Assembly (NCBI RefSeq): GCF_032104385.1
Contig: NZ_DAMCHJ010000002.1
Coordinates: forward strand, 294,328 to 358,327
Direction: 5' to 3'
DNA from: Tissierella sp032104385
Lineage (GTDB): Bacteria > Bacillota > Clostridia > Tissierellales > Tissierellaceae
Length of the DNA: 64,000 nucleotides
The notes under the pieces were generated by a model, which was not told the DNA's origin, did not search any database, and saw only the letters and a program-made list of their open reading frames with translations. Made by a program: the position numbers and the translations under genes. Shown piece after piece: positions 25,165 through 34,444 of the stretch (within the stretch, counting starts at the first letter, position 1; each line of letters starts with the position of its first letter).

Positions 25165-26160
25165 TTAATCTCTATACTTTTTATTTCTATATTCTGTTGG
25201 AGTCATATTAGTATAACTTTTGAATGCATTGGAAAATTTACTGGGGTTTTCATACCCTATTTTGTTGGCGATACAAATAATAGGAATATCCGTATCCTTT
25301 AAAAGTATCTTGCTCCTTTCTATCCTTGCTCTTCTAATATATTCATATACAGTGCTTCCCATTATTTCTTTAAATCCTTTTTGTAACTTATAAATTGTGA
25401 TATTTAAATCTTTAGAAAGTCCCTGTAAAGATGGAGGTTCCTGTAAGTTCTCTAATATTATAGATTCTGCCCTATATATTATATCTACTTCTTCTTTAGT
25501 AAAGTTATCAATATTATAATTTCTGCCTACTTTAAATTGTAAGCATAGCATAAATAATTCCAATGCTTTAAATTTAATTTTTATATAATCCATCATATTA
25601 ACTATCTTCATATCCCTTATTTCTTTTGCAGCTAATTTTATATTATAAGGTGCCTTCTCTATATTTAAAATATCCTTGGAATATATATTATCTATAAGTT
25701 CTTCCCACTCCAATATAACTTTTGCTCCCCATATAGGATTTAGAGAGCCTTTTATTTTATTTAAATCTATATGCATAGAAATAGCCCCAAAGTCTTCATA
25801 AGAAAATTTAAACTTTTCTATATAATTTTCCATTCTGTAAAAAGCCATATCACCATTTTCTAAAAAATATTTCTTTTTATTGGGAAATGTTTCAATTTCC
25901 ACTTTACCTTTATAACAATATGATATTTCTATAATATTTGATCCATATTTTTCATTGTTAAATGACCATTCCATTGTAGCATTATTATCCCAATATGCAA
26001 TTTCTAACCCTTCATCAATTATTATTCTTGTTATTGTACCTTTCCCAATGTTTTTAGATATACTATATTTAGTACCAATCAATTCATCCGATAATTTACA
26101 TGCACATTTTTTCTCCATCTGCTTAAAGTATGTATCTATTATATTAATTCCATTTCTCAT
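25165..26160 (-). CDS. AraC family regulator (PchR/YbtA-like)
   Basis: 331 residues: an N-terminal ligand-binding region and a C-terminal pair of helix-turn-helix motifs (about 225-330: SLQGLSKDLNITIYKLQKGF, and ICIANKIGYENPSKFSNAFK followed by MTPTEYRNK). The N-terminus with YCYKGKVEIETFPNKKKYFLENGD is like that of regulators which sense ferric siderophores. It is divergently placed upstream in the same direction as the ABC genes, with Fur-like boxes on both promoters. It probably activates the transporter genes when iron-siderophore is present. Confidence 0.88.
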   Translation of the reverse strand: MRNGINIIDTYFKQMEKKCACKLSDELIGTKYSISKNIGKGTITRIIIDEGLEIAYWDNNATMEWSFNNEKYGSNIIEISYCYKGKVEIETFPNKKKYFLENGDMAFYRMENYIEKFKFSYEDFGAISMHIDLNKIKGSLNPIWGAKVILEWEELIDNIYSKDILNIEKAPYNIKLAAKEIRDMKIVNMMDYIKIKFKALELFMLCLQFKVGRNYNIDNFTKEEVDIIYRAESIILENLQEPPSLQGLSKDLNITIYKLQKGFKEIMGSTVYEYIRRARIERSKILLKDTDIPIICIANKIGYENPSKFSNAFKSYTNMTPTEYRNKKYRD

Positions 26161-26176
26161 AGTACCCCACCTTATT

Positions 26177-26201
26177 GATAGTCATTATCACTATAATTAT
26201 A
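26177..26201 (-). promoter_or_regulatory. Minus-10 with overlapping Fur-like box for the AraC gene
   Basis: TATAAT on the minus strand at 26196-26201, abutted downstream by GATAGTCATTATCACTATA (26177-26195), which matches the Fur consensus at 15 of 19 positions. Confidence 0.55.
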
Positions 26202-26254
26202 TCAGATTGCAACTTAAATAACACAATCTTCTAATGTTTATTTTTTATAATACA

Positions 26255-27064
26255 TCAATAAGGATATATAAATTCATTCTCTGGTTTATCTACCCCTTTT
26301 ATACTCTGAATATCTATCACAGGAATTCTATCATCATCATTATCTATGATATTTATTTCTCCATTAATTTTTATCCATGAGCCTTCTTCTAATTGAGAAG
26401 TATTTTCATAATTACATAAAAAACCTATGGCCTGTGTATCAGCAGCACAGCATACCATCATAGATCTAGCAATTACAAATTCATTTTGCTTAAATTCATT
26501 ATTCTTTAATACAAACCCTATTAATTCAATTGTGTTCCCTTCATACCTATCGGAATTTATATATAGTTCATCAATCCAATTTATAAAATTATCTTCATTA
26601 AGAATTATTTTTCCATCTTCTAAATAAATAGAACTTTCTTTGTCATCGATTATATCACTATATATGCTAAATATTTCCGAAGATGTACTCTTATCAGTTT
26701 CATTTTCTTCATATGTTTTTGAAATCTTTCTATCTACTGACTTAATATTACTTAATTTATCTGATGAAAAAACTATGGACTTAGGTGGTAATATAAATGC
26801 TGTCAGTACTGGTAACAAAAAAATAATATATCTGCCTATTTGAGTATTCTTTTTTCTAATTCTAAAAATTTCACTTACCATAAATAAAGCAATAAACAAA
26901 AAACTAATCATAGCAAAGCACATATATGGTATTATTCTCGGGTGAACATAGTTACTTACTGTGTTTTCTTTAATTGTAATAAAATAAAATGCAGTAAATC
27001 CAAATAAAAACACCAACTTCAAAATAATTTCTAAATTTATTCTATGGTTTATTTTAATCCTCAT
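26255..27064 (-). CDS. TIGR03943/DUF1980 putative permease subunit
   Basis: 269 residues: three to four membrane segments near the N-terminus (about 12-110), then a soluble domain with RSMMVCCAADTQAIGFL, the CCxAD motif of the family (YcgQ in Bacillus). Proteins of this family accompany DUF318 permeases, here the gene 11 bases upstream. In B. subtilis the equivalent pair is linked with zinc stress. It is the last gene of the zinc operon. Confidence 0.85.
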   Translation of the reverse strand: MRIKINHRINLEIILKLVFLFGFTAFYFITIKENTVSNYVHPRIIPYMCFAMISFLFIALFMVSEIFRIRKKNTQIGRYIIFLLPVLTAFILPPKSIVFSSDKLSNIKSVDRKISKTYEENETDKSTSSEIFSIYSDIIDDKESSIYLEDGKIILNEDNFINWIDELYINSDRYEGNTIELIGFVLKNNEFKQNEFVIARSMMVCCAADTQAIGFLCNYENTSQLEEGSWIKINGEINIIDNDDDRIPVIDIQSIKGVDKPENEFIYPY

Positions 27065-27075
27065 ATCTAATCATC

Positions 27076-28674
27076 CTATAAATTTAATATGGTGAAAAAG
27101 CAAATAACTGAAAATGTTATATTAAATACAATAAAAGTTAATTTTATGATGAATCTTTTACTAAAGCTATCTGATAACATAATTAAATTTTTCATATCTA
27201 TCATAGGTCCTAAGACCATAAAACTCATTATACTGCCTATTGGAAATTGGTTTAGAAAGCTTCTTGCAATAAAAGCATCTGATGATGAACATAATGAAAA
27301 AAGAAATGCTATAAGCATCATAATTAAAATGGATATTACATTATCTCCACTTAGTTTTACAAGTAAATCTTTAGAAATCATAACTTGAAAGAAGCTTGTT
27401 AACAATGCACCTAGTATCAAAAATCTTCCAACATCAAAAAATTCTTCACCTGCATGTTTAAATATCATACTTATCTTACCTTTTATACCTATATCTTTTA
27501 TATTGTTACAATAAATACAACTGCAAACCTCATCTAATTCATTGTTTTTAATAGATATTTCTTTTTCTGGAAATATCAAAAATAAAATACCTGATATTAT
27601 TGCAACTATAATCCCTATTATTATTCTAAATATCATAATTTGAGGCTGGTTAGGAAATGCATAGTATGTAGAAATTATCACTATTGGATTTACAATAGGT
27701 GCTGACAACATAAAAGTTACTGCCACATATAGGGGAACTCCCTTTTTCACTAACCTAGATACAACTGGAACTATGGCACAGTCACAAACCGGGAAAAATA
27801 TTCCTCCTACTATGGCAAATAAAAAGGATATGATTTTGTTTTGAGGAAAATACTTAACTACCATCTCTCTTGTTATAAAGACTTGAATAATAGACGATAT
27901 AAACACTCCAAGAATTAAAAATGGAAAGGATTCCATCAATATACTTATAAAAATTGTATTTAAAATATATAATTTAGTAAAATCTATATTTAACTTCCCA
28001 AAGTCTATTGCCATAAAAATATTTAATGATAAATATATGGCTACAGTTATTAAAAATAACATGGTTAATTTATCATAGATTTTTCCCTCCAATTTCTTAT
28101 TTCCATTTTTAAATTGAAAATAATCGGAAAAACCTTCGCCTTCATCAATCTCTATAATTGCTCCTGTTTTATTTCTACTTCTAACCTTTTTATTTATATC
28201 TTCTAATTCATTAGGGGATACCTTGTCTACATTGTTTAGAATAATTAAATCACTATATGCTATTTTATTAATGAGATTATTCCCTAATATCCCCATGAGC
28301 ATATTAAAATTCCTACAATCAATTATGTTTGTAATCCTCTCAATCATTATATATCTTCTTGAAATTTTATTATCTAAATTATTTAATAATTCCTCAATGG
28401 AGTCCATTCCATTTTGTTCAATAATTATCTTATCTGGAGAATATTTTTCAATTATCTCTTTTATATAATTGGATTTCAAAAGACTGAGATTTGAAATGCT
28501 TTCTTTAATTATATTTTGATGTAAATACTCATCTTTTATTTTTTCTTCTCCTAATTCACATTGAATTATAACTATTCTTTTATTTTCATCCTTTTCTCCT
28601 CTTAAAATAGAGTTAATCATTGATGTTTTTCCTGAACTCAAAAAACCAGTAATTATTTCTACTTTTGTTCTCAT
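27076..28674 (-). CDS. Fusion of a CobW-like GTPase domain to a DUF318/ArsP_1 permease
   Basis: 532 residues in two parts. Residues 1-190 resemble CobW/COG0523 metal chaperones: Walker A GFLSSGKTS and NNVDK for guanine recognition, but the zinc-binding CxCC motif is missing. Residues about 205-530 are a DUF318 permease with eight or so helices, the PVCDCAIVPVVSRLVKKG motif, a cytoplasmic loop with CSCIYC, and SLCSSSDAFIARSF. The two parts are normally separate genes. A zinc transporter gated or charged by its own GTPase domain is plausible; the direction of transport is unknown. Confidence 0.85.
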   Translation of the reverse strand: MRTKVEIITGFLSSGKTSMINSILRGEKDENKRIVIIQCELGEEKIKDEYLHQNIIKESISNLSLLKSNYIKEIIEKYSPDKIIIEQNGMDSIEELLNNLDNKISRRYIMIERITNIIDCRNFNMLMGILGNNLINKIAYSDLIILNNVDKVSPNELEDINKKVRSRNKTGAIIEIDEGEGFSDYFQFKNGNKKLEGKIYDKLTMLFLITVAIYLSLNIFMAIDFGKLNIDFTKLYILNTIFISILMESFPFLILGVFISSIIQVFITREMVVKYFPQNKIISFLFAIVGGIFFPVCDCAIVPVVSRLVKKGVPLYVAVTFMLSAPIVNPIVIISTYYAFPNQPQIMIFRIIIGIIVAIISGILFLIFPEKEISIKNNELDEVCSCIYCNNIKDIGIKGKISMIFKHAGEEFFDVGRFLILGALLTSFFQVMISKDLLVKLSGDNVISILIMMLIAFLFSLCSSSDAFIARSFLNQFPIGSIMSFMVLGPMIDMKNLIMLSDSFSKRFIIKLTFIVFNITFSVICFFTILNL

Positions 28675-28687
28675 AAGGCATGTCCTC

Positions 28688-29638
28688 TTATTCTATAATA
28701 GAAAATATTTTATTTAATTCATCCCTATTAAGATTGGTTCCTATTACAGAAAGTTTACCGTTATAATTTGGTGATACTTCTGATATTCTAAGATCTCCTG
28801 GGACATAATTAAACTGAATCCATTTATTATCTTGAATTTCTACAACACCCTTAGCCCTCAGAATATTGCCATATTCTTGGGAATCATTAAATTGTTTTAT
28901 GATGTTTTTTATTTTATCTATTGTAAATATTTTTGGAGTTTCTATGCCCCAAGATTGAAATACTTTATGGGAATTTAGTTTTTTTATCTTTTCTCTTACT
29001 ACCTTAACACTCTTTATTTTTCTATTAATATGATTTACACTATTTTTTTCTGCTAAAGAGATTATTGAGCTTAAATCAAGTTCCTTCCAAGGTGTTGAAA
29101 CTATATTGCATCTAATATTAATCTTCTGTATTTCTTTTGTTACAAATTCTATATTTTCTCTGCTAATGCCATTTGTTCTACTAAGTAAAATAGTTTTAGC
29201 ACTTTTAATTTGATCTTTATAAAATTCACCAAAATTTGAAATATATAAATTAAATCTTTCTACATCAACTACTGTTATTAACATATTGATTTGAATTAAA
29301 TTTTTTAAAGTTTCTGTCTTGCATGCTTTAATTATTTCAGATAGTTGTCCGACTCCCGAAGGCTCTATTATAATTCTACTTGGATTAATTTTTTCAATTA
29401 TTTCCTCAATTGATTTTTCAAAATCTCCAGTTAAAGAGCAACATATACATCCTGAATTTATCTCTTTAACTTCTAATCCAGATTCCTTTATTAATTCACC
29501 ATCTATACCTACTTCACCAAATTCATTTTCTATAATCACTACCTTTTCATTATAAAGTCTTTGACTGATCATTTCTTTTATCAAGGTAGTTTTACCTGCT
29601 CCTAAAAATCCTGCTATAATATCAACTTTGGTTTTCAT
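28688..29638 (-). CDS. CobW/COG0523 family GTPase metal chaperone (YciC/ZigA-like)
   Basis: 316 residues: Walker A GFLGAGKTT, the metal site in NSGCICCSLTGD (CxCC), Walker B-type IIIEPSGVGQL and a degenerate G4 in SRTNG. A shorter CobW_C domain follows. Such GTPases deliver zinc to client proteins under zinc limitation and are typical Zur targets. It overlaps zur by 4 bases (ATGA) and lies 13 bases before the fusion gene. Confidence 0.92.
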   Translation of the reverse strand: MKTKVDIIAGFLGAGKTTLIKEMISQRLYNEKVVIIENEFGEVGIDGELIKESGLEVKEINSGCICCSLTGDFEKSIEEIIEKINPSRIIIEPSGVGQLSEIIKACKTETLKNLIQINMLITVVDVERFNLYISNFGEFYKDQIKSAKTILLSRTNGISRENIEFVTKEIQKINIRCNIVSTPWKELDLSSIISLAEKNSVNHINRKIKSVKVVREKIKKLNSHKVFQSWGIETPKIFTIDKIKNIIKQFNDSQEYGNILRAKGVVEIQDNKWIQFNYVPGDLRISEVSPNYNGKLSVIGTNLNRDELNKIFSIIE

Positions 29639-30084
29639 TGATATTCTCCTTCCCTATCTTTGTTTTCTGCACATTCAGGACAATAACCATATATCTCAAG
29701 TTTATGTCCTGTTATATGAAATTTAGTATTTTTTTGTATTTGATTTTCATATTCTTCTAAGGGACAATGTCCAATTTTTATCATCCTTTTACAAGAATTA
29801 CAAATCAAATAATGACTATGTTCCTCCTTATTTAGTTCATACATATTTTTATCCTCTTCACCAATACTTGATTTTATAACTATATCCTTTGAAACAAATG
29901 TATTTAGTATTCTATATACAGTTGAAAAATTCATAGATATATTAGAACCTTGGGTTTCTATAAATATTTCTTCCGCGGTCATAGGTGCATCGCTACTTTT
30001 CAATATATCTAAAACTACATTTCTCTGTTTTGTATTTTTTATTCTATACTTACTAAATATCTCTTTATTATCTATTTTTATCAT
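29635..30084 (-). CDS. zur: Fur-family repressor, probable Zur
   Basis: 149 residues: winged helix (about 10-85, with TAEEIFIETQGSNISMNFSTVYRIL) and a C-terminal dimerisation domain with the structural zinc site ICNSC and YCPEC plus EEHSHYLIC and KFHITGHKLEIYG. The protein is Fur-like, but its place inside znuACB-cobW makes zinc the likely signal. It would repress its own operon through the dyad at 32722-32740. Confidence 0.88.
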   Translation of the reverse strand: MIKIDNKEIFSKYRIKNTKQRNVVLDILKSSDAPMTAEEIFIETQGSNISMNFSTVYRILNTFVSKDIVIKSSIGEEDKNMYELNKEEHSHYLICNSCKRMIKIGHCPLEEYENQIQKNTKFHITGHKLEIYGYCPECAENKDREGEYQ

Positions 30085-30107
30085 TTTGCCATCTCCTTTT
30101 AATTACC

Positions 30108-30935
30108 CTAGCTTAAATCTATCTTCTTTATAAACAAAGATATCATAAAACAGATAGCATTTACAATGACTATTGTAGCACCAGTAGGAAGATCATAAAC
30201 AAATGAAATAAACAAACCTACTATTACTGATAAAATAGATATTATTTCAGATATAATTATAGTATTCTTAAAACTAGTAGATATCTGTAATGCTGTTACT
30301 GTAGGAAAAATAATCATACTAGAAATCAACATTGTACCTACTATTCTAATGCCAAGAACTACAGTTATTCCTGTTAATATTGATATTAAATAATTTAATT
30401 TCTTCACATTTATTCCCATTGCTGTGGCAAAACTTTCATCATAAGTAATAGCAAATAGACTATTATAAAATAATATAATTATAGACAAAATAATTATAGA
30501 TAATATTACAGAAAGTATTAATTCAAAATCACTAATTACTAAAATACTTCCAAATAGATAACTAAATAAATCAATATTAGATCCCTTAGATAATGAAGAA
30601 ATCAATATTCCTACTGCTACGGAAAAAGATGAAATCAGACCTATGGAAGCATCACCGTTTAAATTATCTATTTCACTTAATTTTAGTATAAGGACTGAAG
30701 CCAGTACTACTATTGGTATGGATATCAATATTGGTGATTGTTTTAATAGCAATGCAATTGCAACTGTTGCAAAGCTTACATGGGCTAATCCATCTCCAAT
30801 CATAGAATGTTTTCTAAGGACAATAAATATACCCAAGAAAGATGAGGAAATTGCTATTAATATACCTGCAACTATTGCCTTTATCATAAAATCGTAGTGA
30901 AACGCATCTTTAATTATAAAAATTATGTTCTCCAA
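30108..30935 (-). CDS. znuB: Zinc ABC transporter permease ZnuB
   Basis: 275 residues with about eight membrane helices. ABC-3 family features include GLAHVSFATVAIALLL, the charged-to-small pattern NGDASIGLISSFSVAVGI and MGINVKKLNYLISILTGITVVLGIRIVGTMLISS. It forms the zinc channel with ZnuC. The ATG directly follows the znuC stop. Confidence 0.93.
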   Translation of the reverse strand: MENIIFIIKDAFHYDFMIKAIVAGILIAISSSFLGIFIVLRKHSMIGDGLAHVSFATVAIALLLKQSPILISIPIVVLASVLILKLSEIDNLNGDASIGLISSFSVAVGILISSLSKGSNIDLFSYLFGSILVISDFELILSVILSIIILSIIILFYNSLFAITYDESFATAMGINVKKLNYLISILTGITVVLGIRIVGTMLISSMIIFPTVTALQISTSFKNTIIISEIISILSVIVGLFISFVYDLPTGATIVIVNAICFMISLFIKKIDLS

Positions 30936-31670
30936 TTATATCCCCCCATCTATCTCATCAATATCTATAGGATTTAGATATCTTCTTATTTCTTTTGAAT
31001 GAAGGAATAATTTATAATCTCCATAAAAAATAAGTTCTGTTTCTAGATATAATACTTTATTTATATATTTTCCCATAGTTTTTAAATCATGGGACACCAC
31101 TATTATTGTTACTTTCTCCTCTGTATTTAACTCCTTAAGAATCCTATATAGTTCTTCTCTAGTACTGGTATCCAAATAATTAGTAGGTTCATCCAATAAT
31201 ATTACATTAGGAGAAGAAACCATAGCACGTGCTAAAAATACTCTTTGCTGTTGCCCCCCAGATAACTCTCCTATCTTTTTATACTTTAAATCATAAATGT
31301 TTAATCTTTTAAGAATATTATCTATTTTTTCATAATCTTCTTCTGTATAAAATTTAAACATCCCCTTATTAGATAATAATCCTGTTGCAACTATTTCTTT
31401 TACCTTTGCAGGAAATAATTTATCAGTTTTAATAGTTCTTTGAGGAAGATATCCTATTTGAGCTTCTTTATTAAAGTTTATACTCCCTTTTGCAGGCTCT
31501 AATAACCCTAATATTACATTTAATAACGTTGTTTTACCTGAACCATTAGGCCCTATTATACCTAAGTAATCCCCCTTTTCTATGATACAACTAATATTTC
31601 TAATTGCATCATTTCTGCCGTATTTAAACGTTAAGTTTTCCACTGTTAATACTCTATTCTTCATATCCAA
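30936..31670 (-). CDS. znuC: Zinc ABC transporter ATP-binding protein ZnuC
   Basis: 244 residues. Walker A GPNGSGKTT, Q-loop GYLPQ, signature LSGGQQQRVFLARA, Walker B VILLDEPTNYLD and switch His in VSHDLKTM. It overlaps znuA by 17 bases and abuts znuB. Typical metal-type (ABC-3) ATPase. Confidence 0.94.
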   Translation of the reverse strand: MDMKNRVLTVENLTFKYGRNDAIRNISCIIEKGDYLGIIGPNGSGKTTLLNVILGLLEPAKGSINFNKEAQIGYLPQRTIKTDKLFPAKVKEIVATGLLSNKGMFKFYTEEDYEKIDNILKRLNIYDLKYKKIGELSGGQQQRVFLARAMVSSPNVILLDEPTNYLDTSTREELYRILKELNTEEKVTIIVVSHDLKTMGKYINKVLYLETELIFYGDYKLFLHSKEIRRYLNPIDIDEIDGGI

Positions 31671-32673
31671 GTCCTTCTTTTAATCTTTCCAAATTCCCCT
31701 TCATAATATCAATATAATTTATATTAGATTCCATTTCTTCCTTAGATAAATTATGTGCACCATGAAGTAATAGCATTTTTGCTCCAGTCTCTTTTGATAA
31801 TATTCTAGTCACCTTAGGATCAATTAATTCTTCATAATATATTGCCTTTACTCCTGCGTCTTCTATATTTTTAATTAGCTCAATAATCATCTTAGGTGTA
31901 GGCTCTGCATCTGGAGAAAATCCTTTATATGGTGTAATATATTCTAAATTATATCTACTTGCAAAATAGCCAAATGCAAAATGTCCCCCATAAATAATCT
32001 TATTTGATTTAGTGTTTTTTAAAGTTTTTATAATCTCTTGATCCAATAGGTCTAATTGCTTTTTATATTCTTCTGCATTGGTTATATAAAAATCTTTATT
32101 TTCTTCATCTGCTTTTATCATATCCTCTACAATATTATCCACCATTTTTTTTGCATTTATAGGATCTAACCAAATATGAGGATCTTTGCTACCATGAGAA
32201 TGTCCCTCATGCTCTTCGTGCTCTTCGTGTTCTTCATGTTCTTCATGTTCTTCATGTTCTTCATGTTCCCCATGTTCCTCATGATCTTCGTGATCTTCGT
32301 GGTCTAGTAAAGTTATTCCTTTACTAACATCAGTTATTATTAAATTATTTCCATTAATACTATCAGCAATCTTTTTTGCCCAAGGCTCCATATACTCTCC
32401 AGTATAAATAAACAAATCTGATTTTTTTATTCTAGCTATATCCTTTGGAGTAGGCTCATAAGAGTGAGATTCTACTCCTGGTGGAAGTAATAAACTTACA
32501 TCTACTTTATCTTTTCCAATTTCCCTAATAAAATCATATTGAGGAAATAGAGTTGTTATAATCTTTAGTTTCCCATGATTTGCCTCGTCATGATTTTGTT
32601 TTTCACTACATCCTGAAATTAATAATACTGCAAAAATAGCAAACATTATCCTCCAAATTTTTCTTTTCATCAT
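31654..32673 (-). CDS. znuA: Zinc-binding lipoprotein ZnuA (TroA family)
   Basis: 339 residues: lipoprotein signal with LISGC, then the TroA-like zinc-binding fold. Ligand histidines are in GVESHSYEPTP, KDPHIWLDP and YGGHFAFGYF, with the final acidic ligand near the C-terminus. Between them lies a His/Glu-rich loop (about 125-160, tandem HEE triplets) that captures zinc and is typical of zinc, as opposed to manganese, binders. It is the first gene of the seven-gene zinc operon. Confidence 0.95.
   Translation of the reverse strand: MMKRKIWRIMFAIFAVLLISGCSEKQNHDEANHGKLKIITTLFPQYDFIREIGKDKVDVSLLLPPGVESHSYEPTPKDIARIKKSDLFIYTGEYMEPWAKKIADSINGNNLIITDVSKGITLLDHEDHEDHEEHGEHEEHEEHEEHEEHEEHEEHEGHSHGSKDPHIWLDPINAKKMVDNIVEDMIKADEENKDFYITNAEEYKKQLDLLDQEIIKTLKNTKSNKIIYGGHFAFGYFASRYNLEYITPYKGFSPDAEPTPKMIIELIKNIEDAGVKAIYYEELIDPKVTRILSKETGAKMLLLHGAHNLSKEEMESNINYIDIMKGNLERLKEGLGYEE
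32199..32305. repeat. 9-bp tandem repeat coding for the HEE loop of ZnuA
   Basis: About ten copies of a degenerate nonamer (TTCTTCATG on the plus strand, coding His-Glu-Glu), several of them identical in a row. Slippage would change the loop length without a frameshift. Confidence 0.8.
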
Positions 32674-32699
32674 CTTTAACTCCTCCTTAATTTAATCTT

Positions 32700-32740
32700 A
32701 TTATATCTAATTTTATATGCTAATGCAAACTAATTGCATT
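32700..32740 (-). promoter_or_regulatory. znuA promoter with overlapping Zur-box candidate
   Basis: Minus-strand TTGCAT (32723-32728), 17-base spacer and TATAAT (32700-32705). The dyad AATGCAAACTAATTGCATT (32722-32740) covers the minus-35, a good place for a zinc-loaded repressor. Confidence 0.65.
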
Positions 32741-32753
32741 TACTTTTTTGTAT

Positions 32754-32782
32754 AAAAAAGCTCTTAACTTAAAAGCTAAGAG
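32754..32782 (-). terminator. Terminator of the PAP2 gene
   Basis: CTCTTA and TAAGAG pair around an inner CTT/AAG, with a T run on the minus strand. It separates the PAP2 gene from the znu promoter. Confidence 0.65.
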
Positions 32783-32872
32783 TAATTTTATTTACATTTA
32801 TTATATATAGATATATATTCTTTGTCAATAATATATAAGATAATTTTAAATAAATTACTTTATATATTATTT

Positions 32873-33481
32873 TTATTCTTTAATCAGTTTAATACTTAGA
32901 TAATAAAATATATACCCTGCTAAGTAACCACCTATAATATCTGTTGGCCAATGAACCCCTAAGTAAACTCTGCTTATCCCCATTAATAATATCATAATAA
33001 AAGCTAAAATATGTATCCATGCCTTTTTCCTATGATTATATGTATTTTTAGCTAATAAAAAAGCTATTGTAGAGTAAAGAGTCATAGTTACCATAGAATG
33101 TCCGCTTGGAAAACTAAAACCTCCTTGTTCTACTAGAAAATATTTTAAGGGCCTTGTTCTTTGAAATAACTGTTTTAATAAGTGATTTAATGAATATGAA
33201 CCTAAAGTCGATATTAACAATAGTTTAGATTCATAATATTTTCTCTTAATTATTGTATATGATATTATCATAGCCATTATAGGGAGTAAAAATCCACTTG
33301 AACCTATAAATGATATAAATCTCATTAAAGATAATAATAATGGATTAGTATTAGTATGCATATAATCCATTACCCACACATCAAATAATATACCTTCACT
33401 ACTTCCCTTTACCATAAACCCCAGAATAAAAAATATTATTATCATTAAACTTAAAGTCATTATTTTTTTATACTTAGCCAT
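32873..33481 (-). CDS. PAP2-superfamily membrane phosphatase
   Basis: 202 residues with about six membrane helices and all three PAP2 motifs: KQLFQRTRP, PSGHS, and SRVYLGVHWPTD. It removes phosphate from a lipid such as undecaprenyl pyrophosphate or phosphatidate at the outer face of the membrane. It is a single-gene unit. The substrate cannot be told from the sequence. Confidence 0.92.
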   Translation of the reverse strand: MAKYKKIMTLSLMIIIFFILGFMVKGSSEGILFDVWVMDYMHTNTNPLLLSLMRFISFIGSSGFLLPIMAMIISYTIIKRKYYESKLLLISTLGSYSLNHLLKQLFQRTRPLKYFLVEQGGFSFPSGHSMVTMTLYSTIAFLLAKNTYNHRKKAWIHILAFIMILLMGISRVYLGVHWPTDIIGGYLAGYIFYYLSIKLIKE

Positions 33482-33544
33482 CTATTCACCCTATTTCTTA
33501 TTTTATTAAATCAATTATATCAAATATCCTATAAAATATAAAAT

Positions 33545-33581
33545 AATTAGGTTGATTTCCTTATATAATTTCAACCTAATT
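33545..33581 (-). terminator. Terminator of the YitT-family gene
   Basis: AATTAGGTTGA and its exact complement (11 bp) around a 15-base loop, with T-rich sequence following on the minus strand. Confidence 0.75.
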
Positions 33582-33592
33582 AAATCTTATAT

Positions 33593-34444
33593 TTATTCTT
33601 CTATATTTTTAAAGCCGTCTCCCAATACTTCATAAACATTACTTACTGTAATAAAAGCATTCTTATCTATTCTCTTTATATAATTTTTTAGTTTTATAAA
33701 ATCCCTTCTATCTACAACTGTAACTACTATATCCTTTTTATTGCCTGTATAAGCTCCTTTAGCACTATATAGAGTTGCCCCTCTTTCTAAATTGTTTATT
33801 ATATATTCCTTAATATCATTACTATATTCGCTTATTATATTTACTTCCTTACATAAACTTATCCCTTCAATTGTCCAATCTATTACCATGCCATTTAATA
33901 TAACTCCCAATAGAGAATACATTCCTAATTTAGGACCAAATGTAAATCCAGCCATTATTGTTATTGCAAAGTCTGAGATAAGTACTCCTTTACCAAGTTC
34001 TATTCCAAAAAATTTATTCATTATCTTAGCTATTACATCGGTTCCTCCTGTAGATGCATTTTGATTAAAGACAATCCCTATACCTATAGCAGATATAAAA
34101 ACTCCAAAAATAAGCTGCAATATAATATCCTCTACTAAAGGCTGGCGAATAGGAATAGTTTTCTCAAGGAAAGAAACAATTACAGAAGTTCCTATACTAG
34201 CATAAATAGTCTTAAATCCAAAGCTAGTTCCAACAATTAGAAAACCGATTGCAAATAAAATTATATTAACTATTATCATAATAGTTCCTATGGATAAGAT
34301 TGGAATCCAATTATTAATCACAATGGCAAGGCCGTTAGCACCTCCTATGGCTAATTTCTCTGGCATAAGAAAGAAATATAGTCCTAAAGCCACCATTATC
34401 ATTCCAATAGTTATAAATACATACTCTTTTAATTTTTCTCTCAA
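33593..34444 (-). CDS. YitT family membrane protein (DUF161/DUF2179)
   Basis: 283 residues: five or six membrane helices in the YitT_membrane part, with AIGGANGLAIVINNW and NQNASTGGTDVIAKIMNK, and a C-terminal cytoplasmic DUF2179 domain (about 205-280, GATLYSAKGAYTGNKKDIV). The function of the family is uncertain. A longer frame opens at 34486, but AAGGGAGG lies inside it and selects the TTG at 34444. A cobalamin riboswitch and a terminator lie 160-450 bases upstream on the same strand. Confidence 0.88.
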   Translation of the reverse strand: MREKLKEYVFITIGMIMVALGLYFFLMPEKLAIGGANGLAIVINNWIPILSIGTIMIIVNIILFAIGFLIVGTSFGFKTIYASIGTSVIVSFLEKTIPIRQPLVEDIILQLIFGVFISAIGIGIVFNQNASTGGTDVIAKIMNKFFGIELGKGVLISDFAITIMAGFTFGPKLGMYSLLGVILNGMVIDWTIEGISLCKEVNIISEYSNDIKEYIINNLERGATLYSAKGAYTGNKKDIVVTVVDRRDFIKLKNYIKRIDKNAFITVSNVYEVLGDGFKNIEE

